A stretch of DNA of 64,000 bases from Lachnospiraceae bacterium (lineage in GTDB: Bacteria > Bacillota > Clostridia > Lachnospirales > Lachnospiraceae), in contig JAFSPF010000014.1 of assembly GCA_017443065.1 (NCBI GenBank), positions 1 to 64,000 of the forward strand, in the 5' to 3' direction. Both the position numbers and the translations under genes were made by a program. Position 1 is the stretch's first letter, and each line of letters starts with the position of its first letter. This document shows positions 43,458-50,930 of this stretch, piece after piece. Below the pieces are notes generated by a model. That model did not search any database. It was not told the origin of the DNA and saw nothing but the letters and a program-made list of their open reading frames with translations.

Positions 43458-43490
43458 GGCCCTTCTGCTCTGCCATCCGTGGCAGAACGC

Positions 43491-43520
43491 AAAAGACGGC
43501 GGTCCGTAGGGACCGCCGTC
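43491..43520 (-). terminator. Intrinsic terminator after the FprA gene
   Basis: GACGGCGGTCC (43495-43505) and GGACCGCCGTC (43510-43520), a perfect 11-bp stem with a 4-nt loop, followed on the minus strand by TTTT. Confidence 0.85.
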
Positions 43521-43604
43521 GCTTCATTTCATAACTCCTCCCCTGCCGGGTACTTTTTTCTTCGGCCGGTTTGCCCGGGCCTTATGCCGCAGGCTTGCCG
43601 CGCC

Positions 43605-44849
43605 TTACGCGGCCGGTTTGCCAACGTCCGTGGAGACTTCCGCCATGGAGTCCACGATCGCCTGGGCGAGGTTGTCGAGCTCGACAGCCTTTTCCTTGTG
43701 CAGCGTGGAGGCCAGGGACAGACGCTCGTTGAGGACCGTCATGCCTCTCAGCTCCTCGTTGAGGAACTTCTCGATCAGGTCACCGGACTTGCAGACCCAG
43801 GTGCCGTTTTCGACGATGGCGCAGATCCTGTTCTGCATGTTGAGCAGCTTCATCTCCTCAAGGAAGTTGAGCATGACAGGATAGATGTTGAGGTTGTAGG
43901 TCACGGACGCGAACACGATGTGGGAAAGCTTGAACGCGTGCGCGATCAGATACGACACGTGCGTGTTGGACACGTCGCAGACGGTGACGTTCGTCACGCC
44001 CTTTTCGCAGATCTTCGACGCAAGGCACTGTGCCGCGTTTTCCGTGCCGCCGTACATGGAGGCGTACACAATCAGGACGCCCTTCTCTTCCGGCGTGTAG
44101 GTCGACCAGTGGTTGTACTTGTCGATCAGAAGCATGTGATCGCTTCTCCAGATGAGGCCGTGCAGCGGGCAGATGTATTTGATCTTGTCCAGGACGCCCG
44201 CGGCCTTGCCGAGGATCAGCTGCACGTGAGGGCCGTACTTACCGACGATGTTGCAGAAGTATCTGCGGGCTTCATCCAGCCAGTCACGGCGGTAATCCAC
44301 GTCATCGTTCCACAGCTTGCCGTCGAGGGCGATGAAGGAACCGAAGGCATCCGCGGAGAACAGCACGCCGTTGTTGAGATCCAGCGTCACCATAACCTCC
44401 GGCCAGTGCACCATCGGCGCCTCGACGAAGGTCAGCGTGTGCGTGCCGATCTTTAAGGTATCGCCTTCCTTGACCTTGATCTGTTCGTGGCCGTCGATCT
44501 TGTAGCCGAACTGATGCATCATCATGAAGGCCTTTTCCGTCGCCACAACCTTGCACTCCGGATAGCGGACGAACAGCTCGAACATGGACGAGCAGTGGTC
44601 GGGCTCTAAGTGGTTGCAGATGAAGTAGTCAAGCTTTCTGCCGTTTAAGCAGTGCTCGATGTTGTCCAGATAATCTCTGGTGATGGACCAGTCGACCGCG
44701 TCAAACACGCAGGTCTCTTCCTCTAACAAAATGTACGAATTGTACGAAACGCCGTACGGAATCGGGTGGATATTCTCGAACAGGTGCGTCCTGTGATCGT
44801 TGCCGCCGATCCAGTACAGGTTTTCTACGACTTCTCTTACGCAGTACAT
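43605..44849 (-). CDS. FprA-type flavodiiron protein (A-type flavoprotein)
   Basis: A 414-residue enzyme that reduces O2 to water (or NO) using electrons from rubredoxin. The N-terminal metallo-beta-lactamase-like domain carries the diiron ligands in NHLEPDHCSSMF, MVHWPEVM, FSADAFGSF and CPLHGLIWR. The C-terminal flavodoxin domain starts near residue 260 with IVYASMYGGTENAA for FMN. The RBS GAGAGGAGAAA precedes the ATG. Its own promoter is present, and the upstream gene encodes a protein with a C-terminal rubredoxin, the likely electron donor. It would protect an anaerobe against oxygen. Confidence 0.94.
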   Translation of the reverse strand: MYCVREVVENLYWIGGNDHRTHLFENIHPIPYGVSYNSYILLEEETCVFDAVDWSITRDYLDNIEHCLNGRKLDYFICNHLEPDHCSSMFELFVRYPECKVVATEKAFMMMHQFGYKIDGHEQIKVKEGDTLKIGTHTLTFVEAPMVHWPEVMVTLDLNNGVLFSADAFGSFIALDGKLWNDDVDYRRDWLDEARRYFCNIVGKYGPHVQLILGKAAGVLDKIKYICPLHGLIWRSDHMLLIDKYNHWSTYTPEEKGVLIVYASMYGGTENAAQCLASKICEKGVTNVTVCDVSNTHVSYLIAHAFKLSHIVFASVTYNLNIYPVMLNFLEEMKLLNMQNRICAIVENGTWVCKSGDLIEKFLNEELRGMTVLNERLSLASTLHKEKAVELDNLAQAIVDSMAEVSTDVGKPAA

Positions 44850-44890
44850 AGATTTCTCCTCTCTATCAAGTAATGTGAGTAACAGCTACA

Positions 44891-44902
44891 ATTATATCAC
44901 AG
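44891..44902 (-). promoter_or_regulatory. Extended -10 promoter of the FprA gene
   Basis: Minus strand TGTGA-TATAAT with the -10 at 44891-44896, in the gap between the fusion gene and FprA. Confidence 0.6.
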
Positions 44903-44907
44903 GACGA

Positions 44908-47214
44908 TTACAGTCCGCGGTGAGCCTGCGCGACGAAATTCGTCTTCGGCTCCGCGCACTCCGGACATACCCAGTCTTCCGGCAGATCCTTGAACTGCGT
45001 GCCGGGAGCGATGTCGGCTTCTTCGTCGCCGAGATCCGGGAAGTACTCGTATGCGCAGCCGTTGCAGACGAAGCTGGGCCCGATCGGTTCCGGCTTCGGC
45101 GCGCGCGGCCTCTTCATCTTGACCATCTTCGGTGCCGGCTTCTTCTCCGCCGTTCCGCCGAGCGCCTCAGTCAGAAGCGGGAGAATCTCATTGACGTCGC
45201 CGATGATGCCGTAGTCGCAGTTCTTGAAGATCGGCGCATTGCCGTTCTTGTTGATCGCGACGATCGTGGACGCATCCTTGATGCCCTTTAAGTGCTGCTT
45301 TGCACCGCTGATACCGCAGGCGATATAGAGGTTGCCGGTGAACTTCTGTCCGGACATACCGACATAACGCACGAGCGGGACATACTGCAGGGTCTCCGCG
45401 ACCGGTCTTGAGGAACCGATGGCGGCACCCGCTGCCGCGGCGAGATCTTCGATCAGTTTCATGTTGGCCTTGTCGCCGATACCCTTTCCGGCGGATACCA
45501 CGCGCTCCGCTTCCGCGATCGGGGTATCCTTCGCGATACCGACGGAGAAGTCATAGCCGTCGCTCTTTAAGGCTGCGACAAGCTCCGCCACCTTGTTCTT
45601 CGCATCGCCTTCGCGGAAGATGCGGCCCTTGCGGACGCCGGTGACCGGTGCGGGCTTCTTCGCAACGCTTCTTGCGCCGCCTGCCGCAGACGAGGACTTG
45701 CCGATCTTGCCCAGCAGGTGCGAAGCGATGACCACGCGCTGGATTTCGTTGGTGCCTTCGTAGATCGTGGTGATCTTGGCATCACGGTAGGCGCGCTCGA
45801 CATCCATGCCCTTGATGAAGCCCGAGCCGCCGAAGATCTGCAGCGCGTCGTTGACGATTTCAAGCGCTCTGTCGGAAGCGTACATCTTCGCCATGGCCGC
45901 TTCCATGCTGTAGCTTTCATGCGCTTCTTTTAATTCCGCAGCGGAGTACACGAGGTAACGTGCCGCGCGGAGCTTGGTTGCCATATCGGCGAGCTTGAAG
46001 GAAATGCCCTGGTTGACGCCGATCGGATTGCCGAACTGGATGCGCTCTTTCGCTTCTTCCAGTGCCTTCTCATACGCGCCCTGCGCAATACCCAGCGCCT
46101 GCGCCGCGATACCGATACGTCCGCCGTCCAGCGTTGCCATGGCGATCTTGAAGCCCTGGCCTTCCTTGCCGAGCAGGTTTTCCTTCGGAACCTTGACATC
46201 GTTGAAGATCAGCTCCGCCGTGGAGGAGGAACGGATGCCCAGCTTGTCATAGTGATCACCGAATTCGAATCCCGGCATGCCCTTTTCCACGATCAGCGCA
46301 CTGATGCCGCGCGTGCCGATGTCCGGCGTCGTGACGGCAAAGACCACATAGGTGTCCGCCTTCGGTGCGTTCGTGATAAAGATCTTGCCGCCGTTTAAGA
46401 GATAGTGGTCTCCCTTATCGATCGCTGTTGTTTCCGTACCACCGGCATCGGAACCCGCGTTTTCTTCGGTCAGACCGAAGGCACCGATCTTCTCGCCCTT
46501 CGCGAGCGGGGTCAGATACTTTTTCTTCTGCTCATCCGTGCCGAATGCGGCGATCGGATAGGAGCCCAGGGAAACATGCGCGGAAAGAATAACGCCCGCG
46601 CCGCCGTCCACGCGCGCCAGCTCCTCGACCGCAATCGCGTAGCTGAGCACGTCAAGACCTGCACCGCCGAATTCCTTCGGATAGGGCAGACCCATCCAGC
46701 CGTTCTGTCCGATCTTCTTTACCTGCTCGTCAGGAAACTCGTTTTTCTGATCGAGCACGGCCGCGATCGGAGCGATCTCCTTTTCGGCGAATGCGCGTAC
46801 CTTTGCACGCAGCTCTTCATGCGCCGGTGTGGTTTGAAACAACATTTTGCCTACCTCCTTCTTGTGATTGTCAGTTGCTGCCTGCTGTGCCGCAGCGGGT
46901 GCTGCTGCCGCTGCCTGAGTCGCCTGCGCCTGCGCAGCCGGTGCCTGCGGTGCGGGCTGTGCCGCCGCCTTCGGCGCGGGTGCCGGTGCCGCCTGCGGCT
47001 TTGCGGCCGGTGCGGTGCCCTGCGCTCTTTCGATGCCGGTCACCTTTGCCGCATCCGCTTTGACCTTCGCGGCCGCCTCCGCAGTATCCATTTTGACCCT
47101 GGATGCCGCTGCGGAAGCTTCCGTGCGGACGGTCGCGGCTGCCTTTGCCGCTTCCTGCTTCACCGCTCCGGGCGCGGGCTGCTCAGTGTTTTTCTTCTTG
47201 CTAAACAAGCCCAT
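44908..47214 (-). CDS. Acyl-CoA dehydrogenase - EtfA C-terminal domain - rubredoxin fusion
   Basis: A 768-residue protein in four parts. Residues 1-123 are an Ala/Pro/Gln/Lys-rich region with no known fold. Residues 124-505 are a complete short-chain acyl-CoA dehydrogenase (FGLTEENAGSDAGG, DKLGIRSSSTAELIF, catalytic Glu486 in IYEGTNEIQR). Residues about 558-690 match the FAD-binding C-terminal domain of EtfA (AGKGIGDKANMKLIEDLAAAAGA, GSSRPVAE, QKFTGNLYIACGISGAKQH). Residues 715-756 are a rubredoxin with C717, C720, C750 and C753. Electrons could pass from acyl-CoA through two flavins to iron within one chain, then to FprA next door. A perfect RBS (AAGGAGGTAG at 46851-46860) precedes an in-frame ATG at 46845, so a shorter form may also be made. 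Confidence 0.92.
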   Translation of the reverse strand: MGLFSKKKNTEQPAPGAVKQEAAKAAATVRTEASAAASRVKMDTAEAAAKVKADAAKVTGIERAQGTAPAAKPQAAPAPAPKAAAQPAPQAPAAQAQATQAAAAAPAAAQQAATDNHKKEVGKMLFQTTPAHEELRAKVRAFAEKEIAPIAAVLDQKNEFPDEQVKKIGQNGWMGLPYPKEFGGAGLDVLSYAIAVEELARVDGGAGVILSAHVSLGSYPIAAFGTDEQKKKYLTPLAKGEKIGAFGLTEENAGSDAGGTETTAIDKGDHYLLNGGKIFITNAPKADTYVVFAVTTPDIGTRGISALIVEKGMPGFEFGDHYDKLGIRSSSTAELIFNDVKVPKENLLGKEGQGFKIAMATLDGGRIGIAAQALGIAQGAYEKALEEAKERIQFGNPIGVNQGISFKLADMATKLRAARYLVYSAAELKEAHESYSMEAAMAKMYASDRALEIVNDALQIFGGSGFIKGMDVERAYRDAKITTIYEGTNEIQRVVIASHLLGKIGKSSSAAGGARSVAKKPAPVTGVRKGRIFREGDAKNKVAELVAALKSDGYDFSVGIAKDTPIAEAERVVSAGKGIGDKANMKLIEDLAAAAGAAIGSSRPVAETLQYVPLVRYVGMSGQKFTGNLYIACGISGAKQHLKGIKDASTIVAINKNGNAPIFKNCDYGIIGDVNEILPLLTEALGGTAEKKPAPKMVKMKRPRAPKPEPIGPSFVCNGCAYEYFPDLGDEEADIAPGTQFKDLPEDWVCPECAEPKTNFVAQAHRGL
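46845..46860 (-). promoter_or_regulatory. Internal ribosome binding site and start in the fusion gene
   Basis: AAGGAGGTAG (46851-46860), 5 nt, then ATG at 46845 (MLFQTTPAHEELR), exactly at the start of the dehydrogenase domain. It would yield a 645-residue protein without the Ala/Pro-rich region. Confidence 0.6.
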
Positions 47215-47267
47215 TTGATACGTACCCCCTTTTCTGATGTCAAATGATTTTGACCGCTGTAATGGGT

Positions 47268-47273
47268 ATTATA
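47268..47273 (-). promoter_or_regulatory. -10 box of the acyl-CoA dehydrogenase fusion gene
   Basis: TATAAT on the minus strand; start near 47261. No good -35 is present, in keeping with activator dependence on the CRP-like box upstream. Confidence 0.6.
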
Positions 47274-47293
47274 TGAAAAGAGAGAGAAATATG

Positions 47294-47311
47294 TTGTGAC
47301 ATTTGCCACAA
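47294..47311. promoter_or_regulatory. CRP/FNR-like operator
   Basis: TTGTGACATTTGCCACAA, an 18-bp near-palindrome with TTGTG and CACAA half-sites. Its centre is about 41.5 bp from the predicted start of the fusion gene (class II activator position) and about 23.5 bp upstream of the predicted start of the divergent Crp/Fnr gene, where binding would repress. Confidence 0.65.
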
Positions 47312-47331
47312 AATATGATAAACTTCTTTAT

Positions 47332-47985
47332 ATGGAAAAAAGAAGATTTCTGGACGGCATCAGCATGGAAGCGATCGAGAAAATGATCCCCTGCTTCCGT
47401 CCCGTCAGCAAACGATACGCCAAGGGCGAGACCATCCTCACCTATTCCGGCGAGGAACGCAACCAGCACATTGCCGTGCTCTTTTCGGGCAGGGCGAAGC
47501 TGGAGGTGCTGGATATCGAGGGAGACATCTTCCGCCTGGAAAGCTATGAGGAAGGCGATGTCTTCGGCGAGCTGTTCACGCTGCCGATCAATTCCAACGA
47601 ATACATCGTGACGGCGGAGGAAGCGAGCCGTGTGGTTTACATTGATTACAATCACGTGATCACGCCCTGCGAACATGTCTGCACCTTCCACACGCAGCTG
47701 ATCAGCAATCTCTTCATCATGACCGCACAAAAAACACAGGAGCTTTCCTTTCACCTTTCGGTGTTGCATCAGCACTCCATCCGCGAAAAGCTGCTGTGTT
47801 ATCTCCGCTTCATGCGCTCCGCCTTAAAGCCGGACGCCAAGGGAAACTTCGAGATCCCGATGACACTCTCGAAGCTCGCGGATTATCTCTGCGTCGACCG
47901 CAGCGCCATGATGCGCGAAATCAAATCCATGAAAACCGAGGGCATCCTGAACAGCACCCAGCGGCGCTTCTGTTTATACGTATAA
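47332..47985 (+). CDS. Crp/Fnr-family transcriptional regulator
   Basis: A 217-residue regulator with an N-terminal cyclic-nucleotide-type beta-roll (about 10-115, with GETILTYSGEE and YEEGDVFGELFTL), a long dimer helix (about 120-145) and a C-terminal winged helix (LSKLADYLCVDRSAMMREIKSMKTEGIL). The ATG at 47332 has no Shine-Dalgarno; the predicted leader from TATGAT (47314-47319) is only about 6 nt. Cys residues are scattered (PCF, PCEHVC, LLCY), not in the Fnr iron-sulfur pattern, so the signal is unknown. It diverges from the redox fusion gene and probably controls it and itself through the box at 47294. Confidence 0.9.
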   Translation: MEKRRFLDGISMEAIEKMIPCFRPVSKRYAKGETILTYSGEERNQHIAVLFSGRAKLEVLDIEGDIFRLESYEEGDVFGELFTLPINSNEYIVTAEEASRVVYIDYNHVITPCEHVCTFHTQLISNLFIMTAQKTQELSFHLSVLHQHSIREKLLCYLRFMRSALKPDAKGNFEIPMTLSKLADYLCVDRSAMMREIKSMKTEGILNSTQRRFCLYV

Positions 47986-47990
47986 AAAAA

Positions 47991-48016
47991 ACGGCCGCGT
48001 GAGCGGCCGTTTTTTA
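47991..48016 (+). terminator. Bidirectional terminator between the Crp/Fnr gene and hup
   Basis: ACGGCCGC (47991-47998), loop GTGA, GCGGCCGT (48003-48010), then TTTTTT. The other strand has an equal T-run, serving the HU gene. Confidence 0.9.
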
Positions 48017-48032
48017 TTTGCGGTTCCAATGA

Positions 48033-48311
48033 TTACTTCTTGTTGACAGCGTCCTTCAACGCCTTGCCCGCTTTGAACTTCGGAGCCTTCGAAGCTTTGA
48101 TCTTGATCTCAGCGCCGGTCTGAGGGTTACGGCCTGTGCGGGCCGCTCTCTTGCCAACCTCAAACGTGCCGAATCCGACGAGCTGCACCTTGCCGCCCTT
48201 CTTCAGCTCTTTCTCGACGGCTTCCACGAAGGAATTGAGAACGGTCTCGTTTTCCTTTTTGGACAGCTTGTTGCTCTTTGCCATTGCTTCGATCAGTTCT
48301 GTTTTGTTCAT
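48033..48311 (-). CDS. hup: HU-family DNA-binding protein
   Basis: A 92-residue histone-like protein: MNKTELIEAMAKSNKLSKKE, the core VQLVGFGTFEVGKRAARTGRNPQTG (DNA-bending arm) and the end KAGKALKDAVN. It binds and bends DNA without strong sequence preference. The start at 48311 has the RBS AAAGGAGGAG; the frame continues upstream to 48377 without an RBS. Single-gene unit. Confidence 0.97.
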   Translation of the reverse strand: MNKTELIEAMAKSNKLSKKENETVLNSFVEAVEKELKKGGKVQLVGFGTFEVGKRAARTGRNPQTGAEIKIKASKAPKFKAGKALKDAVNKK

Positions 48312-48382
48312 GTGGGTTCTCCTCCTTTTTCTACCCTGTGGATTTGGATGTGATGCTTTTGTTTTGTAAAAGCACATTACCT

Positions 48383-48411
48383 ATTTTACCGCGAAATTCC
48401 GCGCTTGTCAC
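48383..48411 (-). promoter_or_regulatory. hup promoter
   Basis: GTGACA (48406-48411), a 17-nt spacer and TAAAAT (48383-48388) on the minus strand. The same boxes and spacing recur in front of the 6S RNA. Confidence 0.65.
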
Positions 48412-48450
48412 CTGTTTTTTGCTTAAAAATCAAAGTTTTTTCGCTTTTTT

Positions 48451-50280
48451 TTATACGGAATCGGGTAATTCCAGCGTTTTTTCAATATTTAAACGCGTAC
48501 AAAGCGAAACAAAATCATCCAGCGGCACATTCTGAATCTGTTTGTTGGAGCCGCGCACGTTGATGGAAACCGTGCGTTCCGCCGCCTCCTTGTCACCGAG
48601 CACAATGATGAAGGGATCCTTTAAGTTTTTGTATTTCTTGATCTTCTCCTTCATATTGTTGTCCGAATAATCCGCTTCGCAGCGCACGCGTGCGGCGGCC
48701 AGCTTCTTCATCACTTCCTTTGCGTAATCATTGTGCTCCGTGCGGATCGGCACGATGCCGACCTGATACGGGGAAAGCCAGAAGGGAAACGCGCCCTTGA
48801 AGTTTTCGATGATGACGCCGATGAAGCGCTCGAGCGAACCGTAAATCGCGCGGTGGATGACGACGGGTGTTTTCTGCGTGCCGTCCTGCGCCGTGTATTT
48901 CAGACCGAAATTCAGCGGCAGCTGGAAATCCAGCTGGAAGGTGCCGCACTGCCACTCGCGTCCCAGCGCGTCCTTGATCATCAGATCGATCTTCGGTCCG
49001 TAAAAGGCGCCGTCGCCTTCGTTGATCTCATAACCGCCCTCGCCGTACTTCTTATCCAGAATGCGTTTCAGCGCGGCCTCCGCGTCGTTCCAGACGTTGA
49101 TGTCGCCCATGAAATCCTCCGGGCGCGTGGAGAGCTCCGCGCGGTAGGTCACGCCGAAGGTATTGTAGATTTCATCCGCGATCGAAAAGATATCATTCAC
49201 CTCATCCTCGATCTGCGATTCCATGACGAAGGTGTGATCGTCGTCCTGACGGAATTCCTGCACGCGCAGAAGGCCGTTCATCTGACCGCTCTTCTCCTTG
49301 CGGTGCAGCACGTCCATCTCCGAAAAACGGATGGGCAGATCCTTATAAGACCTTGTCTGCGAACCGAAGACCTTCATCGCGTTCTGACAGTTCATGGGCT
49401 TGGCGGAAAAGATGTCCGCCGTCTCCACCGGCTCCATGTCAAACTTGCCCTCCTCCGTCTGCACGAGCTTTCCGTTTTCGTCACGGTGCAGCTCCGGCAC
49501 GACAAACATGTTGGTCTGGTAATGCGCCCAGTGGCCGCTCGTCAAATAAAGCGAGCGGTTGTTGAAGACGGGGCCGGAGATTTCCTGATAGCCGTGCACG
49601 TCCTGAATCTCCCTGGAATAGGCAAGGAGATTCTGGTACAGACGCCAGCCGCGCGGAAGCCAGTAAGGCATGCCCGGCGCTGTCTCATCAAACATGAACA
49701 GCTCCAGCTGCGTGCCCAGCTTTTTGTGATCGCGCTCCATCGCTTCCTTTACGAAAGCGAGGTGTTCCTTTAACGCCGCCTTGTCCGGATAACAGTAGAA
49801 GTAAATCCGCTGCAGACGGTCGCGCTTTTCATCCCCGCGCCAGTACGAACCCGAAACGCTCTTCACCTGGAAGGCCGCGTTCATGAGCTCCTGCGAATTC
49901 TCCACATGCGGTCCGCGGCAGAGATCGATGAAGTCATCGCCCGTGTTGTAGGTCGTGATCGTTTCTTCGTCCGGCAGATCGTTGATCAGCTCCACCTTGA
50001 ACTTCTGGTTTTTGAAAATGTCCAGCGCTTCCTGCTTTGTGACGACCTTGCGCGTCCAGGGCTCGCGGCGCTTCACGATCTCACGCATCCTGTCCTCGAT
50101 GACCTTGAAATCCTCCGGCACCACCGCGCGCGGCAGCTCGAAGTCATAATAAAAGCCGTCCTCGATCTGCGGGCCGATCGCGTACTGCACATGCTCCTTG
50201 CCGAAAATTTCAATCACCGCCTTCGCCATGATGTGGGCGAGGGAGTGACGGTAAACCTCCAGGTATTCCTGCTTCTCCAT
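48451..50280 (-). CDS. thrS: Threonyl-tRNA synthetase lacking the N-terminal TGS domain
   Basis: A 609-residue class II synthetase that charges tRNA-Thr. It starts directly in the editing domain (RHSLAHIMAKAV, YWRGDEKRDRLQRIY), so the TGS domain (about 60 residues) of the usual 640-residue enzyme is absent. The catalytic core has MNCQNAMKVF (zinc Cys), RVQEFRQDDDHTF and VVIHRAIYGSLERF (zinc His residues). The anticodon-binding domain ends the protein. There is no T-box leader; it lies directly behind the SEC-C gene (stop at 50281). A start further upstream is ruled out by that gene. Confidence 0.95.
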   Translation of the reverse strand: MEKQEYLEVYRHSLAHIMAKAVIEIFGKEHVQYAIGPQIEDGFYYDFELPRAVVPEDFKVIEDRMREIVKRREPWTRKVVTKQEALDIFKNQKFKVELINDLPDEETITTYNTGDDFIDLCRGPHVENSQELMNAAFQVKSVSGSYWRGDEKRDRLQRIYFYCYPDKAALKEHLAFVKEAMERDHKKLGTQLELFMFDETAPGMPYWLPRGWRLYQNLLAYSREIQDVHGYQEISGPVFNNRSLYLTSGHWAHYQTNMFVVPELHRDENGKLVQTEEGKFDMEPVETADIFSAKPMNCQNAMKVFGSQTRSYKDLPIRFSEMDVLHRKEKSGQMNGLLRVQEFRQDDDHTFVMESQIEDEVNDIFSIADEIYNTFGVTYRAELSTRPEDFMGDINVWNDAEAALKRILDKKYGEGGYEINEGDGAFYGPKIDLMIKDALGREWQCGTFQLDFQLPLNFGLKYTAQDGTQKTPVVIHRAIYGSLERFIGVIIENFKGAFPFWLSPYQVGIVPIRTEHNDYAKEVMKKLAAARVRCEADYSDNNMKEKIKKYKNLKDPFIIVLGDKEAAERTVSINVRGSNKQIQNVPLDDFVSLCTRLNIEKTLELPDSV

Positions 50281-50790
50281 TTAATTACCCCTCCCGTGAC
50301 ATTTCTTATATTTCTTCCCGGAGCCGCAGGGGCAGGGATCATTCGGCATCACCTTCACCGAGTCACGCTTGAATGTCCCGGCATTGATCTGCTCCTGATA
50401 CAGCTCCTTCTGTTTTTCCTCATCAAAGATGTCATCCCACTGCGGCAGATGATAGAGCCAGTCCGCCTTGGCCGCCACCATGTTCTTATACAGCAGCTCC
50501 TTATCGAAGGCAAGCTTCACCTCCGTGTCTTCCGTCATTTCCTCGATGGGATTTTCTTCCGTCAGGGAATCGTTGATGCCGTCGAGAAAGCCCGTCATCT
50601 CCATCACGGACATGCCGTACTTTTCCGCGAGCTCCTTCACGGTCCCCGTGACAACCTCGTCCGGGTCCGCCAGCATCTGTTCATAGATTGCGGTTTCTTT
50701 TTTGAAATACTCTTCCCAGAGCTTCTTCTGTTTTCCGACGTCGAGTCCCTCGCCGTAGGCGATGTCGCGCCACTCTTCCAACAATGCCAT
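50281..50790 (-). CDS. SEC-C motif protein
   Basis: A 169-residue acidic helical protein ending in a zinc-binding SEC-C motif ([19 protein letters not shown]). In SecA this motif binds SecB or the ribosome; in stand-alone proteins the role is less clear. The RBS AAGGAGG precedes the ATG at 50790, and the stop codon touches the thrS start. The operon with thrS hints at a ribosome or translation link, by inference. Confidence 0.88.
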   Translation of the reverse strand: MALLEEWRDIAYGEGLDVGKQKKLWEEYFKKETAIYEQMLADPDEVVTGTVKELAEKYGMSVMEMTGFLDGINDSLTEENPIEEMTEDTEVKLAFDKELLYKNMVAAKADWLYHLPQWDDIFDEEKQKELYQEQINAGTFKRDSVKVMPNDPCPCGSGKKYKKCHGRGN

Positions 50791-50822
50791 GTGAAAACCT
50801 CCTTACGTTTCAGAACCCGTCT

Positions 50823-50834
50823 ATTATACCACAC
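50823..50834 (-). promoter_or_regulatory. Extended -10 promoter of the SEC-C/thrS operon
   Basis: Minus strand TGTGG-TATAAT with the -10 at 50823-50828; start near 50816, leader about 26 nt with RBS. Confidence 0.7.
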
Positions 50835-50880
50835 CCTCCGCCCGTTCCGCCATCCGCCTTTCTTTCATTCATGCGAAAAC

Positions 50881-50891
50881 TGTGCTATACT
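50881..50891 (+). promoter_or_regulatory. Extended -10 promoter of the LytM-like gene
   Basis: TGTGC-TATACT with the -10 at 50886-50891; start near 50898, about 33 nt before the ATG. Confidence 0.6.
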
Positions 50892-50930
50892 GTAAAGCGT
50901 TGTGCCGCATCCCGCGGCGCACAGAGGTGT

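Noticed and set aside
48312..48450. T-box or ribosomal leader in front of hup or behind thrS
   Set aside because: No T-box sequence (UGGN bulge or AGGGUGGNACCGCG) is seen here or in front of thrS and valS.
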